From Cyclobacteriaceae bacterium (GTDB lineage: Bacteria; Bacteroidota; Bacteroidia; Cytophagales; Cyclobacteriaceae), in NCBI GenBank assembly GCA_013140395.1, contig JABFSY010000488.1, positions 1 through 8,476 on the forward strand: DNA of 8,476 nucleotides, written 5' to 3'. The position numbers and the translations under genes were made by a program. The notes beneath the pieces are model-generated. The model worked only from the letters and a program-made list of their open reading frames with translations, did no database searches and was not told the DNA's origin. This document shows positions 7,416-8,476 of this stretch, piece after piece. The first letter of the stretch is position 1. Every line of letters begins with the position of its first letter.

Positions 7416-8213
7416 GTGGCTGGTCTGATTGTGAAAACCTCCTTTGACAATAGTGAATACGATAATCTCATCCGCATCACCCAAACCGATGCCGATCCTG
7501 TTGAAGTACAATCTTTCATCGACAATTTTTTACTAAGCCCACAGTTTCAACGGCTGCAGGTTTTTTCCAATCAGGCCGTACGAATTTTAGATGCCTCCAC
7601 AATGAAGTACCTTTACATCAGCGAGAGCAATTTGGACTTGACAGGATATTCCCCTAAGGAAATACGTGAAGGGGGCTTGCGTGTCGCCTACAAAATTACC
7701 CATTTGATGGATACGGTAAGGTTGATAAAGGCCATCTTTCGGGTAAAGGCCGTTCTGAAAAAATTAACTAATGAAGAAAAAATGAGAGCACGGTTTTCAT
7801 ACGATGCTCGCTTTACATGTAAAGATGGAACTCGAAAAAAAGTTCTACAACACTGTCACATTCTAAAACTCAACCAATCCAACGAACCGCTGATACTTAT
7901 GTTCGCGTCAACTGATATCAGTGCTTATAAGTCAGATACGCGCATGAATTATTCGTTGAGCGTCTACGAATCAGGCTTTGGCTTTAAAACCATATTGAAA
8001 GATTCATTTACTGAAGAAGAATGCCCTTTATCCACACGCGAACTTGAAGTGCTGAACCAAACCGCCTGCGGGCTTTCGACAAAAGAAATTGCAGACAAAC
8101 TTACGTTGAGCCTTGAAACCGTAAAAACTCACCGGAGAAACATGCTGCAAAAAGTAAACGCCAAAAATACTGTGGAGATGGTGCGGATGGCGATTGCTAA
8201 TAATTGGATATAA
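7416..8213 (+). CDS. PAS-domain LuxR-type transcriptional regulator
   Basis: A 265-residue, soluble, DNA-binding regulator. A degenerate PAS fold is visible at about 50-168: it begins FSNQAVRILDAST, continues with YLYISESNLDLTGYSP and ends ILMFASTDISAYKSD. A classic LuxR/GerE helix-turn-helix occupies about 203-263 (LSTRELEVLNQTACGLSTKE, then LSLETVKTHRRNML with the recognition helix). There is no receiver domain and no membrane segment, so a small ligand or a protein partner would be sensed through the PAS domain; the signal is unknown. The start is a GTG immediately after the TGA of the DUF1599 gene, with no gap and in the same frame, which suggests coupled translation. Another GTG at 7431 is possible; the first in-frame ATG (7602) would cut into the PAS domain. 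PAS-LuxR proteins of this size are common in Bacteroidota. Targets cannot be told from the sequence. Confidence 0.9.
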   Translation: MAGLIVKTSFDNSEYDNLIRITQTDADPVEVQSFIDNFLLSPQFQRLQVFSNQAVRILDASTMKYLYISESNLDLTGYSPKEIREGGLRVAYKITHLMDTVRLIKAIFRVKAVLKKLTNEEKMRARFSYDARFTCKDGTRKKVLQHCHILKLNQSNEPLILMFASTDISAYKSDTRMNYSLSVYESGFGFKTILKDSFTEEECPLSTRELEVLNQTACGLSTKEIADKLTLSLETVKTHRRNMLQKVNAKNTVEMVRMAIANNWI

Positions 8214-8220
8214 AAGACCT

Positions 8221-8235
8221 TGCTGCCGGGCAGCA
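8221..8235 (+). other. Short GC-rich hairpin after the LuxR-type gene
   Basis: TGCTGC (8221-8226) and GCAGCA (8230-8235) are perfectly complementary around a CGG loop, 7 bp after the stop codon of the regulator. No T-run follows, so it is at best a weak or factor-assisted terminator, or the edge of the repeat cluster that begins at 8243. Confidence 0.35.
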
Positions 8236-8242
8236 TAAGCCT

Positions 8243-8315
8243 TCATTGCGTATACCTGCGATGGAATGCGAAATGGGGTGAGGCCGTCCCAATTTCTAAG
8301 TTTGTGTTTCTCTAC
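8243..8315 (+). repeat. REP-like repeat, copy A
   Basis: A 73-nt unit beginning TCATTGCG and ending GTTTGTGTTTCTCTAC. It matches copy C (8382-8476, without that copy's 22-nt insert) at 58 of 73 positions by hand alignment. The best kept parts are TCATTGCG, GCGATGGAA, ATGG-GTGA-GCC, GTCCC and AAGTTTG. It does not code for protein. Confidence 0.7.
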
Positions 8316-8370
8316 ATGAGATTGCTTCGCTCTACCCCACAAAATCCCGCTCTCGGTGCTCGCAATGACG
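8316..8370 (-). repeat. REP-like repeat, inverted copy B
   Basis: Read on the reverse strand this begins CGTCATTGCGAGCACC and ends with GAAGCAATCTCAT. The first 16 nt match copy C with one difference; after a 3-nt offset, the next 28 nt match at 17 positions. It is directly back to back with copy A and faces copy C. The form starting CGTCATTGCGAGC and ending GAAGCAATC is a widely seen interspersed bacterial repeat, as I recall. Confidence 0.6.
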
Positions 8371-8395
8371 TAGGTTCACCGTCATTGCGAACACC
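8355..8395. repeat. Inverted repeat at the B/C junction
   Basis: Arms of 16 nt (8355-8370 and 8380-8395) pair with one mismatch (8359/8391) around a 9-nt loop. The core is TCGCAATGACG facing CGTCATTGCGA. In RNA this would be a stable hairpin. It results from the head-to-head position of repeat copies B and C, and could weakly stop transcription or protect the 3' end of the upstream mRNA. Confidence 0.7.
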
Positions 8396-8476
8396 AGCGA
8401 TGGAAAGTGTGATGGCGTGAAGCCTGCCTGTCCGGCTAGGCAGGCAGTCCCCTTTTCGAAGTTTGAGTTTCAATAC
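8380..8476 (+). repeat. REP-like repeat, copy C, with a palindromic insert
   Basis: Begins CGTCATTGCGAACACC and runs to the window edge, where it may continue. Relative to copy A it contains 22 extra bases at 8425-8446, between the shared GCC and GTCCC. The flanks of the insert align well with copy A (GTGAAGCC before, GTCCC after). No ORF here has codon or family support. Confidence 0.7.
8422..8445. repeat. Perfect 8-bp-arm palindrome inside copy C
   Basis: GCCTGCCT (8422-8429) and AGGCAGGC (8438-8445) are exact reverse complements around the 8-nt loop GTCCGGCT. It makes up nearly all of the 22-nt insert that copy A lacks. No T-run follows on either strand. Confidence 0.7.

Noticed and set aside
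8028..8342. Reverse-strand open frame of 104 codons across the regulator end and repeats
   Set aside because: It overlaps the LuxR helix-turn-helix coding region antisense and runs into repeat DNA; no protein family is recognised.
8220..8420. Open frame of 66 codons downstream of the regulator
   Set aside because: It lies almost wholly in the REP-like repeat cluster and shows no protein-like features.

Overview
The window looks like chromosomal DNA of a member of the Bacteroidota, probably of the Cytophagales type. This is inferred from the protein families and gene order: a Bacteroidota-style dihydropteroate synthase next to a CdaA-type diadenylate cyclase, a duplicated DUF1599 protein, a PAS-LuxR regulator, and an exported WD40-caspase. 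Shine-Dalgarno sites are mostly absent and there are a few matches to the TAnnTTTG promoter element of that phylum. No phage, plasmid, transposase, CRISPR, rRNA or tRNA genes are seen.

Layout. Positions 1-102 are a short leader with a small acga-rich repeat and a possible promoter. Positions 103-1299 (+) hold kbl, glycine C-acetyltransferase, with all key PLP-site residues. It converges, with an 18 bp gap, on a four-gene block read leftwards: folP (6860-6006), cdaA (5944-5081), a DUF1648 membrane protein (5076-4582) and a 1079-residue exported WD40-caspase (4557-1318). The last three are tightly packed and look like one transcript; folP lies 61 bp upstream of cdaA across a palindromic repeat. 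Divergent from folP, with only 12 bp between the start codons, a second pair reads rightwards: a DUF1599 protein (6873-7415) and a PAS-LuxR regulator (7416-8213), whose start codon directly follows the DUF1599 stop in the same frame. Positions 8214-8476 carry no gene but hold three related copies of a REP-like repeat, one interrupted by a 22-nt palindromic insert.

How the genes fit together. kbl (threonine/glycine metabolism), folP (folate synthesis) and cdaA (c-di-AMP) are housekeeping genes. The most distinctive item is the WD40-caspase: a signal peptide, fourteen propeller blades (probably two seven-bladed propellers), a linker module, an Ig-like domain and a C-terminal caspase-fold protease with an intact His/Cys pair. 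It sits at the end of the c-di-AMP synthase operon. No substrate or partner is visible, and a link to c-di-AMP is only a hypothesis. I see no convincing defence system or other clearly new multi-gene system in this window.
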